Assembly (NCBI GenBank): GCA_943371625.1
Contig: CALRVN010000219.1
Location: 1 to 6,863 of the forward strand
DNA length: 6,863 nucleotides
Direction: 5' to 3'
Source of the DNA: Hyphomicrobium_A sp943371625
GTDB lineage: Bacteria; Pseudomonadota; Alphaproteobacteria; Rhizobiales; Hyphomicrobiaceae
Within the stretch, counting starts at the first letter, position 1; each line of letters starts with the position of its first letter. The position numbers were made by a program, and so were the translations under genes. Below the pieces are notes generated by a model, which saw nothing but the letters and a program-made list of their open reading frames with translations, had not been told where the DNA came from and made no database searches. Below, piece after piece: positions 1-5,684 of this stretch.

Positions 1-723
1 CTCCATCTGCACCACGAGCCGCCCGCGCTGCTCGTAGGCGTCGAAATGCTCTCCCCACACCACCAGCGGCGCGCCGACCTTGGCGCCCTCGGCGCGGATG
101 ACGTCCTCCGCCTCGGCCTCCTGCTGCGAGATCACAGCCGAAACGCCACCGCGCAAAATACCAGCCTTCTCGTAAGCGATCTTCGCCAGGGTCGCGCCGA
201 GCTTCTCGGCATGGTCGAGTGATACCGGCGTGATGATGTCGAGCACCGGCCAGTCGACGACGTTGGTCGCATCGAGCCGACCGCCAAGCCCGACCTCGAG
301 CAGCAGGATGTCCGCCGGATGCTCCGCGAAAGCAAGAAACGCCGCGGCGGTCGTGATCTCGAATTGGGTGATGTCGTCGTGCGCGTTGGTCGCCAGCGTC
401 CGCGTCAGCACGTCGAGCAGCGCATCCTCGCCGATCGGCGCCGCCTTGCCGTCAGCTCCCGCAAGCTCGATCCGCTCGTGGAAACGAACAAGGTGCGGCG
501 ATGTATAAACGTGAACGCGCGCACCCGCGGCTTCCAGCATCGCCTTCAGATACGCCGTGACCGAGCCCTTACCATTGGTCCCCGCGATGTGCACCGCCGG
601 CGGCAGCTTCCGGTGCGGGTTGCCCAGCTTGCCCAGCAGCCGTTCCACGCGGCCGAGCGACAAGTCGATCAGCTGCGGATGCAGCAGCTTCATCTCGGCG
701 AGGAGCTTGGCGCTCGTCGGCAT
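1..723 (-). CDS. folC: Bifunctional folylpolyglutamate synthase / dihydrofolate synthase, N-terminal part (cut by window edge)
   Basis: FolC is an ATP-dependent cytoplasmic Mur-ligase-type enzyme. It joins glutamate to dihydropteroate to make dihydrofolate, and adds further glutamates to reduced folates. About 241 residues are visible, roughly half the usual length; the C-terminal ligase domain lies beyond position 1. The frame was read codon by codon. It shows the P-loop GTNGKGS at residues 48-54, TSPHLVRFHERI at 74-85, FEITTAAAF near 121-129, LEVGLGGRLDATN at 142-154, ITPVSLDH at 164-171, and EKAGI with Lys186, the position carbamylated in this family. I chose the ATG at 721-723 because the protein then begins as homologues do (short lead-in, then LLHPQLIDLSLGR) and a GGACGAG stretch precedes it. 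An in-frame ATG at 772-774 would add 17 Arg-rich residues and has a poorer ribosome site. The gene follows accD by 105 nt (54 nt for the longer start) and shares its frame. Identity is very secure; the start is less so. Confidence 0.93.
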   Translation of the reverse strand, partial: MPTSAKLLAEMKLLHPQLIDLSLGRVERLLGKLGNPHRKLPPAVHIAGTNGKGSVTAYLKAMLEAAGARVHVYTSPHLVRFHERIELAGADGKAAPIGEDALLDVLTRTLATNAHDDITQFEITTAAAFLAFAEHPADILLLEVGLGGRLDATNVVDWPVLDIITPVSLDHAEKLGATLAKIAYEKAGILRGGVSAVISQQEAEAEDVIRAEGAKVGAPLVVWGEHFDAYEQRGRLVVQME

Positions 724-749
724 GCGGGCTCGTCCGTTACGCTCGGTTT

Positions 750-761
750 GCCGGCGCCGGC
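750..761. repeat. 12-bp GC palindrome between the two possible folC starts
   Basis: A perfect 12-bp palindrome, GCCGGC twice, lies between the candidate folC starts at 774 and 723. In the transcript it would be leader RNA if the 723 start is used, or coding sequence if the 774 start is used. A structure here could influence ribosome access to the ATG at 723, but short GC palindromes arise often by chance in DNA this GC-rich. There is no T-run after it, so it is not a terminator. Confidence 0.3.
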
Positions 762-828
762 CGGAAACGCTCATCGCGCCCGCCGACTGACAGACCGCCG
801 GACCAACGGTTGGGAATGGCAATCGACA

Positions 829-1908
829 TCAGTGCTGTCTGTCTTTGGGGGGCGACTTCGTCTTTGGCTCGTCGTCGCTACGGCTGGTCTCACGGTGCTC
901 GATCCGCGCCGGATCGAAACGCTCCTCCGGGCCGAGGATCTCCGGCTCGATCGCCGGCGCCGTCGCGTTGCGCGTGGCGATGAGGTTGGCGTCGACCGTG
1001 CTGCCGTTGGTGTGCGTCTTGCCGTTGAGCTTCTTCTTGTCGTGCTTGGGCGGCTGCGTGCTCGTCAGAACATGGCAGATGCGGCTCAGCGTCTCGCGCA
1101 TCTGGTGGCGGTGGACCACCATGTCGATCATGCCGTGCTCGAGCAGATATTCGGCGCGCTGGAAGCCTTCCGGCAGATTCTCCCGAATGGTCTGTGCAAT
1201 GACGCGCGGCCCCGCAAAGCAGATCAGCGCACCGGGCTCCGCGATGTGAACGTCGCCGAGCATTGCATACGATGCCGTGACGCCGCCCGTGGTTGGATCC
1301 GTCAGCACTACGATGTACGGCAGCTTCGCTTCACGCAGGCGCTGCACGGCAATCGTCGTGCGCGGCATCTGCATCAGCGACAGGATACCTTCCTGCATGC
1401 GCGCGCCACCAGATGCGGCGAACAGAATGAAGGGCGTGTTCTTCTCGACCGCCCGCAGCATGCCGGCGATCACGCCCCCGCCGGCCGCCATGCCGAGCGA
1501 TCCGGCCATGAAGCGGAAATCCTGGGCCGCCGCGACGACGTCCTTGCCGTCGAGCTTGCCTTCGCCGACCAGCACCGCGTCTTCCAGGCCCGTTTCTGCC
1601 TTCGCGTCGCGCAGGCGCTCCGTGTAGCGCTTCTTGCCGTCGCGGAATTTCAGCGGATCGAGCGGAACGGAAGGCACCGGCACACGCGTGAATTGGCCGC
1701 CGTCGAAGAAGTGCTGTAGGCGTACGTCCGACGCCATGCGCATATGGAAATCGGACCCCGGCACCACGAACTGGTTCGCCTCGAGATCCTTGTAGAAGAC
1801 CATCTGCCCGGTCTCGGGGCATTTGATCCAGAGATTGTCTGGCACTTCGCGCTTCGTCGTCAGGAAGCTGCGAATCTTGGGCCGGACGACGTTGTTAATC
1901 CAGTTCAC
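829..1908 (-). CDS. accD: Acetyl-CoA carboxylase carboxyltransferase, beta subunit
   Basis: AccD pairs with AccA (not in this window) to move the carboxyl group from biotin on AccB to acetyl-CoA, giving malonyl-CoA, the first committed step of fatty-acid synthesis. The protein is 359 residues and has the crotonase-like fold of the family: GSLGMAAGGG at 136-145, ASGGARMQEG at 165-174, PTTGGVTASYAMLGD at 205-219 and FAGPRVI at 231-237. I chose the GTG at 1906-1908, which gives the family N-terminus (M)NWINNVVRPKIRSF and has an AGAGG ribosome site 8 nt upstream. The frame is open to a TTG at 1965, which adds 19 residues without a clear ribosome site. Of the four zinc-ribbon cysteines of E. coli AccD, only the first remains (Cys30); the others align with Thr33, Val49 and Ser52, a loss I recall from related rhizobia. 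Residues from about 284 to 359 form a charged tail (Lys, Thr, Pro, Asp rich) absent from the roughly 300-residue E. coli protein. Confidence 0.96.
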   Translation of the reverse strand: MNWINNVVRPKIRSFLTTKREVPDNLWIKCPETGQMVFYKDLEANQFVVPGSDFHMRMASDVRLQHFFDGGQFTRVPVPSVPLDPLKFRDGKKRYTERLRDAKAETGLEDAVLVGEGKLDGKDVVAAAQDFRFMAGSLGMAAGGGVIAGMLRAVEKNTPFILFAASGGARMQEGILSLMQMPRTTIAVQRLREAKLPYIVVLTDPTTGGVTASYAMLGDVHIAEPGALICFAGPRVIAQTIRENLPEGFQRAEYLLEHGMIDMVVHRHQMRETLSRICHVLTSTQPPKHDKKKLNGKTHTNGSTVDANLIATRNATAPAIEPEILGPEERFDPARIEHRETSRSDDEPKTKSPPKDRQH

Positions 1909-1916
1909 GCTCTTGG

Positions 1917-1922
1917 CCTCTC
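1917..1922 (-). promoter_or_regulatory. Ribosome binding site deciding the accD GTG start
   Basis: On the minus strand GAGAGG stands 8 nt before the GTG at 1906-1908. This is ideal spacing, and the alternative TTG at 1963-1965 has no comparable motif. Together with the family N-terminus beginning right after this GTG, it is the main reason for the shorter accD model. Confidence 0.65.
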
Positions 1923-2012
1923 GACATAGCCGGACGAAATCGGCGGTGTCTGCCTTATTATTCAAGGGCTTCAGCCTAACACACCGGCCCGAACGCCCCG
2001 CTAATTATCGCG

Positions 2013-2041
2013 CTTATAGGCTTACTGCCGCACTGCGGCAA
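2013..2041 (-). promoter_or_regulatory. Predicted sigma-70-type promoter for accD-folC
   Basis: On the minus strand, TTGCCG (2036-2041, 4 of 6 matches to TTGACA) is followed after exactly 17 bp by TATAAG (2013-2018, 5 of 6 matches to TATAAT). Transcription would start near 2006, leaving a leader of about 100 nt before the GTG start of accD. The promoter sits in the 164-bp gap after trpA, the longest gap between adjacent genes in the window, so accD-folC could be transcribed independently of tryptophan control. Read-through from trpA also remains likely, as no terminator is seen. Confidence 0.55.
2026..2040. promoter_or_regulatory. 15-bp palindrome over the accD promoter, candidate operator
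   Basis: TGCCGCA and TGCGGCA form perfect 7-bp arms around a single central base. The repeat covers five of the six -35 bases and most of the spacer of the predicted accD promoter, a typical place for a repressor site. As RNA it could form a 6-bp stem with a 3-nt loop, but no U-run follows, so a terminator role is unlikely. I do not recognise the motif as the site of a named regulator. Confidence 0.4.
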
Positions 2042-2072
2042 TTAAAGCGGTTAACCTGCGCTTCGGTTGAGC

Positions 2073-2900
2073 TCACGCGGTGCGGACGGCACCGGCCAAT
2101 GAGCCCACCAAGTCTAGGACAGCCGGAACTGTCTTTCCAGTGGAGCGGCGGTCCCCATTGAGGCTCTTTTCAATGGCCCCGACCAGCGCCGAACCAACCA
2201 CGACGGCATCGGCCACCTGGCCCAGCGCCTTCGCCTGTTCCGGGCTTTTTACGCCAAAACCGACCGCCACAGGAAGCGCGGTCGCCTCCTTGATCCTGCG
2301 GACACGTTTGTGAACACTGTTAACGTCAGGAGCCGCGGACCCGGTGATCCCGGTGATCGACACGTAGTAGAGGAAGCCCGAGGTGTTCTGCAGCACCGCC
2401 GGCAAGCGCTTGTCATCCGTGGTCGGAGTCGTGAGCCGGATGAAGTTGAGACCCGCTGCAGTTGCTGGCAGGCATAGCTCGTCGTCCGCCTCCGGTGGCA
2501 GGTCCACGACGATGAGGCCGTCGACGCCAGCCGCCAGTGCGTCGGCGATGAACCGCTCGGTCGAATAGATGTAGATCGGGTTGTAATAGCCCATCAGCAC
2601 GATCGGCGTATCGTCGTCCCGCTTGCGGAAGTCGGCGACCATCGCGAGCGTGTCCGCCATCTTCTGCCCCGCCTGCAGGGCACGCAGCGACGACGCCTGA
2701 ATCGCGGGGCCGTCCGCCATCGGATCCGAGAACGGCATGCCGAGCTCGATCAGATCGGCGCCCGCCTTCGGCAACCCGTTGAGGATCTGCTTCGAGGTTT
2801 CGAGGTCGGGGTCGCCCGCGGTGACGAAGGTGACGAGCCCCGGACGGCCCTCCGCCTTCAGCTTCGCGAAGCGGCGATCGATACGCGTCTCTTTGCTCAT
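2073..2900 (-). CDS. trpA: Tryptophan synthase alpha subunit
   Basis: TrpA cleaves indole-3-glycerol phosphate to indole and glyceraldehyde-3-phosphate; the indole passes through the alpha2-beta2 tunnel to TrpB. The 275-residue protein is of normal length for a TIM-barrel alpha subunit. The family block ELGMPFSDPMADGP (52-65) carries the catalytic acids Glu52 and Asp63, matching Glu49 and Asp60 of the Salmonella enzyme. YYVSITGITG (178-187) holds the active-site Tyr and a phosphate loop; GFGV (214-217) and GSA (236-238) complete the phosphate site. The start is ATG, only 6 nt after the trpB stop, with no strong ribosome site in front, so translation is probably coupled to trpB. No terminator is evident after the stop. 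The call is secure. Confidence 0.98.
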   Translation of the reverse strand: MSKETRIDRRFAKLKAEGRPGLVTFVTAGDPDLETSKQILNGLPKAGADLIELGMPFSDPMADGPAIQASSLRALQAGQKMADTLAMVADFRKRDDDTPIVLMGYYNPIYIYSTERFIADALAAGVDGLIVVDLPPEADDELCLPATAAGLNFIRLTTPTTDDKRLPAVLQNTSGFLYYVSITGITGSAAPDVNSVHKRVRRIKEATALPVAVGFGVKSPEQAKALGQVADAVVVGSALVGAIEKSLNGDRRSTGKTVPAVLDLVGSLAGAVRTA

Positions 2901-2906
2901 GACTTG

Positions 2907-4160
2907 TCAGATATCCATGCCGAGATAACCGGCGACCGCGAACACGTCCTTGTCGCCGCGCCCGCTCAGGCACATGACGAGCAGATCGTCCTTCGGCAGC
3001 GTAGGCGCCAGCTTCGTCACGTACGCGAGCGCATGCGCGGGCTCCAGCGCCGGGATGATGCCCTCGAGCCGGGTGCACAACTGGAATGCGTCGAGAGCTT
3101 CCTTGTCGGTTGCCGGCACGTACGTCACGCGGCCGGTATCCTTGAGCCACGAATGCTCGGGCCCGACACCCGGGTAATCGAGGCCGGCCGAAATCGAGTG
3201 CCCTTCGAGGATCTGCCCTTCCGCGTCCTGCAACAGATACGTGCGATTGCCGTGCAGCACGCCGGGCCGGCCGCCACCCATCGAAGCAGCGTGTCCGTTC
3301 TCGACATCGATCCCGTGGCCGCCGGCTTCGACCCCGTAGATCTTGACGCTCTCGTCGTCGAGGAACGGATGGAACAGGCCAATCGCATTCGAGCCGCCGC
3401 CGATACACGCGACGAGCGTGTCAGGCAGGCGCCCCTCCGCAGCCTGCATCTGCTCGCGCACTTCCTTGCCGATGATCGACTGGAAGTCGCGCACCAGCTC
3501 CGGATAGGGATGCGGGCCCGCCGCCGTGCCGATGATGTAGTAGGTGTCGTGCACGTTGGTGACCCAATCGCGCAGCGCCTCGTTCATCGCGTCCTTCAGC
3601 GTGCCGGCGCCGCTCGTCACCGCGTTCACCTTCGCGCCGAGCATGTGCATGCGCACGACGTTCGGCTTCTGCCGCTGCACGTCCGTCGCGCCCATGAATA
3701 TCTCGCACGGCAGGCCGAAGCGGGCACACACCGTTGCTACCGCGACGCCATGCTGGCCGGCACCCGTCTCGGCGATGATGCGCGTCTTGCCCATGCGCTT
3801 GGCCAGAAGGATCTGGCCGAGGCAGTTGTTGATCTTGTGGCTGCCGGTGTGATTGAGCTCTTCGCGTTTGAAGTAGACCTTCGCGCCACCAAGATGTTCG
3901 GTGAGACGCTCGGCGAAATAAAGCGGGCTCGGCCGGCCGGCGTAGTGCGTATTGAGATTGTCGAGCTCGGCTTTGAACTTTGGATCCGCCCTCGCGTCCG
4001 TGTACGCCTTCTCCAGATCGAGGATCAGCGGCATCAGCGTCTCGGCAACGAAGCGTCCGCCGAATATGCCGAAGTGTCCGCGCTCGTCGGGCCCGCCACG
4101 GAACGTGTTGAGCTTGGCGTCGTTCGCCCCACCCTTGAGCTTGCTCTGAGCCGTTGCCAT
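2907..4160 (-). CDS. trpB: Tryptophan synthase beta subunit
   Basis: TrpB is the pyridoxal-phosphate enzyme that condenses indole with serine to make tryptophan, in complex with TrpA. The 417-residue protein has every key motif: HTGSHKINN with the Schiff-base Lys109, ETGAGQHG (131-138) with catalytic Glu131, the phosphate-binding loop GGGSNA (254-259), and SGRGDKD (399-405). It belongs to the ordinary TrpA-partnered TrpB1 type. About 20 extra residues precede FRGGPDERGHFG, which explains the length relative to the 397-residue E. coli enzyme. The start is the ATG at 4158-4160; a TTG immediately upstream (4161-4163) is in frame but leaves only 3 nt between it and the ribosome site. The gene follows trpF by 38 nt and precedes trpA by 6 nt, a standard late trp cluster. 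Confidence 0.98.
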   Translation of the reverse strand: MATAQSKLKGGANDAKLNTFRGGPDERGHFGIFGGRFVAETLMPLILDLEKAYTDARADPKFKAELDNLNTHYAGRPSPLYFAERLTEHLGGAKVYFKREELNHTGSHKINNCLGQILLAKRMGKTRIIAETGAGQHGVAVATVCARFGLPCEIFMGATDVQRQKPNVVRMHMLGAKVNAVTSGAGTLKDAMNEALRDWVTNVHDTYYIIGTAAGPHPYPELVRDFQSIIGKEVREQMQAAEGRLPDTLVACIGGGSNAIGLFHPFLDDESVKIYGVEAGGHGIDVENGHAASMGGGRPGVLHGNRTYLLQDAEGQILEGHSISAGLDYPGVGPEHSWLKDTGRVTYVPATDKEALDAFQLCTRLEGIIPALEPAHALAYVTKLAPTLPKDDLLVMCLSGRGDKDVFAVAGYLGMDI

Positions 4161-4166
4161 CAATGA

Positions 4167-4172
4167 TCCTTT
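4167..4172 (-). promoter_or_regulatory. Ribosome binding site of trpB
   Basis: AAAGGA on the minus strand lies 6 nt before the ATG at 4158-4160. The spacing favours this ATG over the TTG directly in front of it, so the protein begins MATAQSK rather than with two methionines. Confidence 0.65.
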
Positions 4173-4198
4173 GCGGCCAGTTGCATCGTCGGCCGTCG

Positions 4199-4858
4199 TC
4201 AGACGGTCTGCTTAGCGGTCTTTGCCGCGCGGATAAAGCGGCGGATGAGATCGGGGTCCTTTTCGCCCGGCGCCCGCTCGACCCCCGAGGAAACATCGAC
4301 CGCGCGCGCTCCTGTGAGCCGCACCGCTTCGGCAACGTTCTCGGGGTTGAGACCACCGGCAAGCATGTAATCTAAACGCCCTTCGAGCCCCGCGAGTGCC
4401 TGCCAGTCGAAAGCGACGCCATTGCCGCCCGGCAGAGCGCTGCCCTCCGAAGGCAGAGGCTTTGCATCGAACAGAATGCGCTCGGCCACACCTGCATACG
4501 CGAGCGCCGCGGCCACATCGGCTGCGCCACCGACGGCGACGGCCTTCATTACCGGGCGCCCGAAGCGGCGCGCGACTTCGCCGACGCGAGCAGGCGTTTC
4601 GGAACCGTGCAGCTGAATGATATCGGGCTCGACTGCGCCGACAACCTCGGCCAGCAGCACATCATCCGGATCGACGAACAACGTGACGATCTTCGCGCGC
4701 CCGCGCGCCCTATCGGCGAGCACCCGCGCCGCTGACGGATCGACGTTACGCGGGCTGCGCGCAAAGAAGACGAAGCCGACATAGTCGGCGCCGCTGTCGA
4801 GCGCAGCATCGAGCGACGCGGCATCGCGCAGGCCACAGATTTTGACTTCGGTTGTCAT
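4199..4858 (-). CDS. trpF: Phosphoribosylanthranilate isomerase
   Basis: TrpF catalyses the Amadori rearrangement of N-(5-phosphoribosyl)anthranilate to the carboxyphenylamino-deoxyribulose phosphate used by TrpC. The 219-residue protein is a standard stand-alone TIM barrel, not fused to TrpC as in E. coli. The general base is Cys8 in VKICGL and the general acid is Asp131 in LFDAK. GFVFFARSPRNV (28-39), IQLHG (81-85), the phosphate loops LAGGLNPENV (166-175) and VDVSSGVE (187-194) are all present. The start is ATG at 4856-4858; a purine-rich GGCGGGA about 10 nt upstream is a mediocre ribosome site. It is the first gene of the trpFBA group. trpD and trpC are not in the window; in rhizobia they lie elsewhere. 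No trp leader peptide or attenuator is seen upstream. Confidence 0.97.
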   Translation of the reverse strand: MTTEVKICGLRDAASLDAALDSGADYVGFVFFARSPRNVDPSAARVLADRARGRAKIVTLFVDPDDVLLAEVVGAVEPDIIQLHGSETPARVGEVARRFGRPVMKAVAVGGAADVAAALAYAGVAERILFDAKPLPSEGSALPGGNGVAFDWQALAGLEGRLDYMLAGGLNPENVAEAVRLTGARAVDVSSGVERAPGEKDPDLIRRFIRAAKTAKQTV

Positions 4859-4906
4859 CGTTGCAGCGGTCCCGCCGCCCTATGCGTCATGGCGATAGAT
4901 AGTGCA

Positions 4907-4928
4907 GGCGCGCTCCGATTGCGCGTCC
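4907..4928 (-). other. GC-rich stem-loop in the lapA-trpF gap
   Basis: In the minus-strand transcript GGACGCGC can pair with GCGCGCC around a 7-nt loop (AATCGGA), giving seven G-C pairs with one bulged A. It sits 24 nt after the lapA stop and about 48 nt before the trpF ATG. No U-run follows, so it is not a standard intrinsic terminator; it could be a weak one, a stability element, or chance in GC-rich DNA. The rest of the 94-bp gap shows no promoter I would defend. Confidence 0.3.
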
Positions 4929-4952
4929 GGCTCTCATCTGACGAAGGCCGTA

Positions 4953-5318
4953 TCAGGTGCCGGTAGCCGCCAGCCGGGGCCGCGTGTTGTTGCCGGCTTT
5001 GACTGCCGCAGCGGCATCGCGCTCGCGCGTAAGCCGATCAGCTTCGGCATGCCATCGCGCAGCTGCGCGGCTCTGATGGCGAGCACTGCGCCGCCATCGT
5101 GCCTGGCTCAGCCACGTTGCCGTCCCGCCGAGCACGACGCCAAGAAGCAGCGCGAGGAAGAGGTAGGCGTAAAGCGGCAGCGCCAGCGAGATGACCGGAT
5201 TTTCGGGCCGGAATGGATCAAGCACCAAGCGCACCTCGTGGCGATTGACCACGGCCAGCGTGACGAGCAACAGCCCGGCCGGAACAGCGATGAGCAGCGA
5301 GACGATCCGCTTCAACAC
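4953..5318 (-). CDS. lapA: LapA-family (DUF1049) small inner-membrane protein
   Basis: The 121-residue protein has two hydrophobic helices, about residues 4-24 and 45-70, joined by a short segment with the family-like NRHEVRLVLDPF. A basic, Arg/Ala-rich helix at about 72-105 follows, probably cytoplasmic. Length, topology and position match the LapA / DUF1049 family. In E. coli, LapA works with LapB to tune lipopolysaccharide synthesis through FtsH turnover of LpxC; whether the alphaproteobacterial protein does the same is inference, and lapB is not adjacent here. The start is a GTG at 5316-5318 with GAGG 8 nt upstream. It follows ihfB by 20 nt, so it is very likely co-transcribed with it. 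The C-terminal 15 residues look unstructured. The family call is good; the gene name is assigned by family only. Confidence 0.8.
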   Translation of the reverse strand: MLKRIVSLLIAVPAGLLLVTLAVVNRHEVRLVLDPFRPENPVISLALPLYAYLFLALLLGVVLGGTATWLSQARWRRSARHQSRAAARWHAEADRLTRERDAAAAVKAGNNTRPRLAATGT

Positions 5319-5338
5319 GATGCCGACCTCGAAGTTAC

Positions 5339-5632
5339 CTAGTGGCTTTCTTTGCCGTTATTGAGCCTATCGCGCAGCTCTTTACCGGTCTTGAAGAACG
5401 GCACGAATTTCTCTGCCACCGAAACCGACCTGCCCGTGCGCGGGTTCCGTCCCTGCCGGGCAGCGCGGTGCTTCACCGTGAATGCACCGAAGCCGCGCAG
5501 CTCCACGCGATCACCGCGCGACAGCGCTTCGACGATCTCGTCGAACACGACCTTCACGATGCGCTCTACGTCACGATGGTAAAGATGGGGATTGGTACTC
5601 GCGATTTTATGTATCAACTCTGACTTTATCAT
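5339..5632 (-). CDS. ihfB: Integration host factor beta subunit
   Basis: IhfB forms a heterodimer with IhfA that binds the DNA minor groove and bends it sharply, assisting recombination, replication initiation and sigma-54 transcription. The 97-residue protein is full length. It begins MIKSELIHKIA, shows the HU/IHF signature GFGAFTVK (47-54), and has the intercalating Pro64 in the arm sequence GRNPRTG (61-67). The N-terminal MIKSEL and NPHLYHRDVERIV segments favour IHF beta over HU or IHF alpha. The start is ATG at 5630-5632 with a G-rich stretch (GGCGGGGCGAG) directly before it. It follows sppA by 30 nt and probably also has its own promoter overlapping the sppA end, sensible for an abundant nucleoid protein. 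Confidence 0.96.
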   Translation of the reverse strand: MIKSELIHKIASTNPHLYHRDVERIVKVVFDEIVEALSRGDRVELRGFGAFTVKHRAARQGRNPRTGRSVSVAEKFVPFFKTGKELRDRLNNGKESH

Positions 5633-5656
5633 CTCGCCCCGCCCGCAAATGACTGT

Positions 5657-5684
5657 AATCTATTAGTTTTCCGAAGGGTGCCAA
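5657..5684 (-). promoter_or_regulatory. Predicted promoter for ihfB-lapA inside the sppA 3' end
   Basis: On the minus strand, TTGGCA (5679-5684, 5 of 6 consensus bases) and TAGATT (5657-5662, 4 of 6) are separated by 16 bp. The -35 box lies in the last codons of sppA and the -10 box abuts its TAA stop (5663-5665). Transcription would start near 5650, leaving a leader of under 20 nt before the ihfB ATG. This would uncouple ihfB from sppA expression. Confidence 0.45.

Noticed and set aside
319..1719. Plus-strand open frame of 466 codons opposite folC and accD
   Set aside because: It is antisense to two well-identified genes, spans their boundary, has Arg/Leu/His-rich composition typical of GC-rich shadow frames, and shows no family motif.
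2042..2055. TTAA - 5 bp - TTAA upstream of accD as a CtrA site
   Set aside because: The CtrA consensus has 7 bp between the TTAA halves; here there are 5, so the match is not good enough.
2413..3408. Minus-strand 331-codon frame across the trpA-trpB junction
   Set aside because: It is an out-of-frame, Arg-rich reading overlapping both trpA and trpB, whose motifs are intact in other frames. There is no sign of a frameshift.
2904..4166. Plus-strand open frame of 420 codons opposite trpB
   Set aside because: It covers trpB almost exactly on the other strand and its sequence is rich in Arg, His and Val with no recognisable domain. The trpB motifs show which strand is coding.
4859..4952. Trp leader peptide or attenuator before trpF
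   Set aside because: No short frame with clustered Trp codons and no set of alternative hairpins ending in a U-run is present; only one GC stem-loop is seen.
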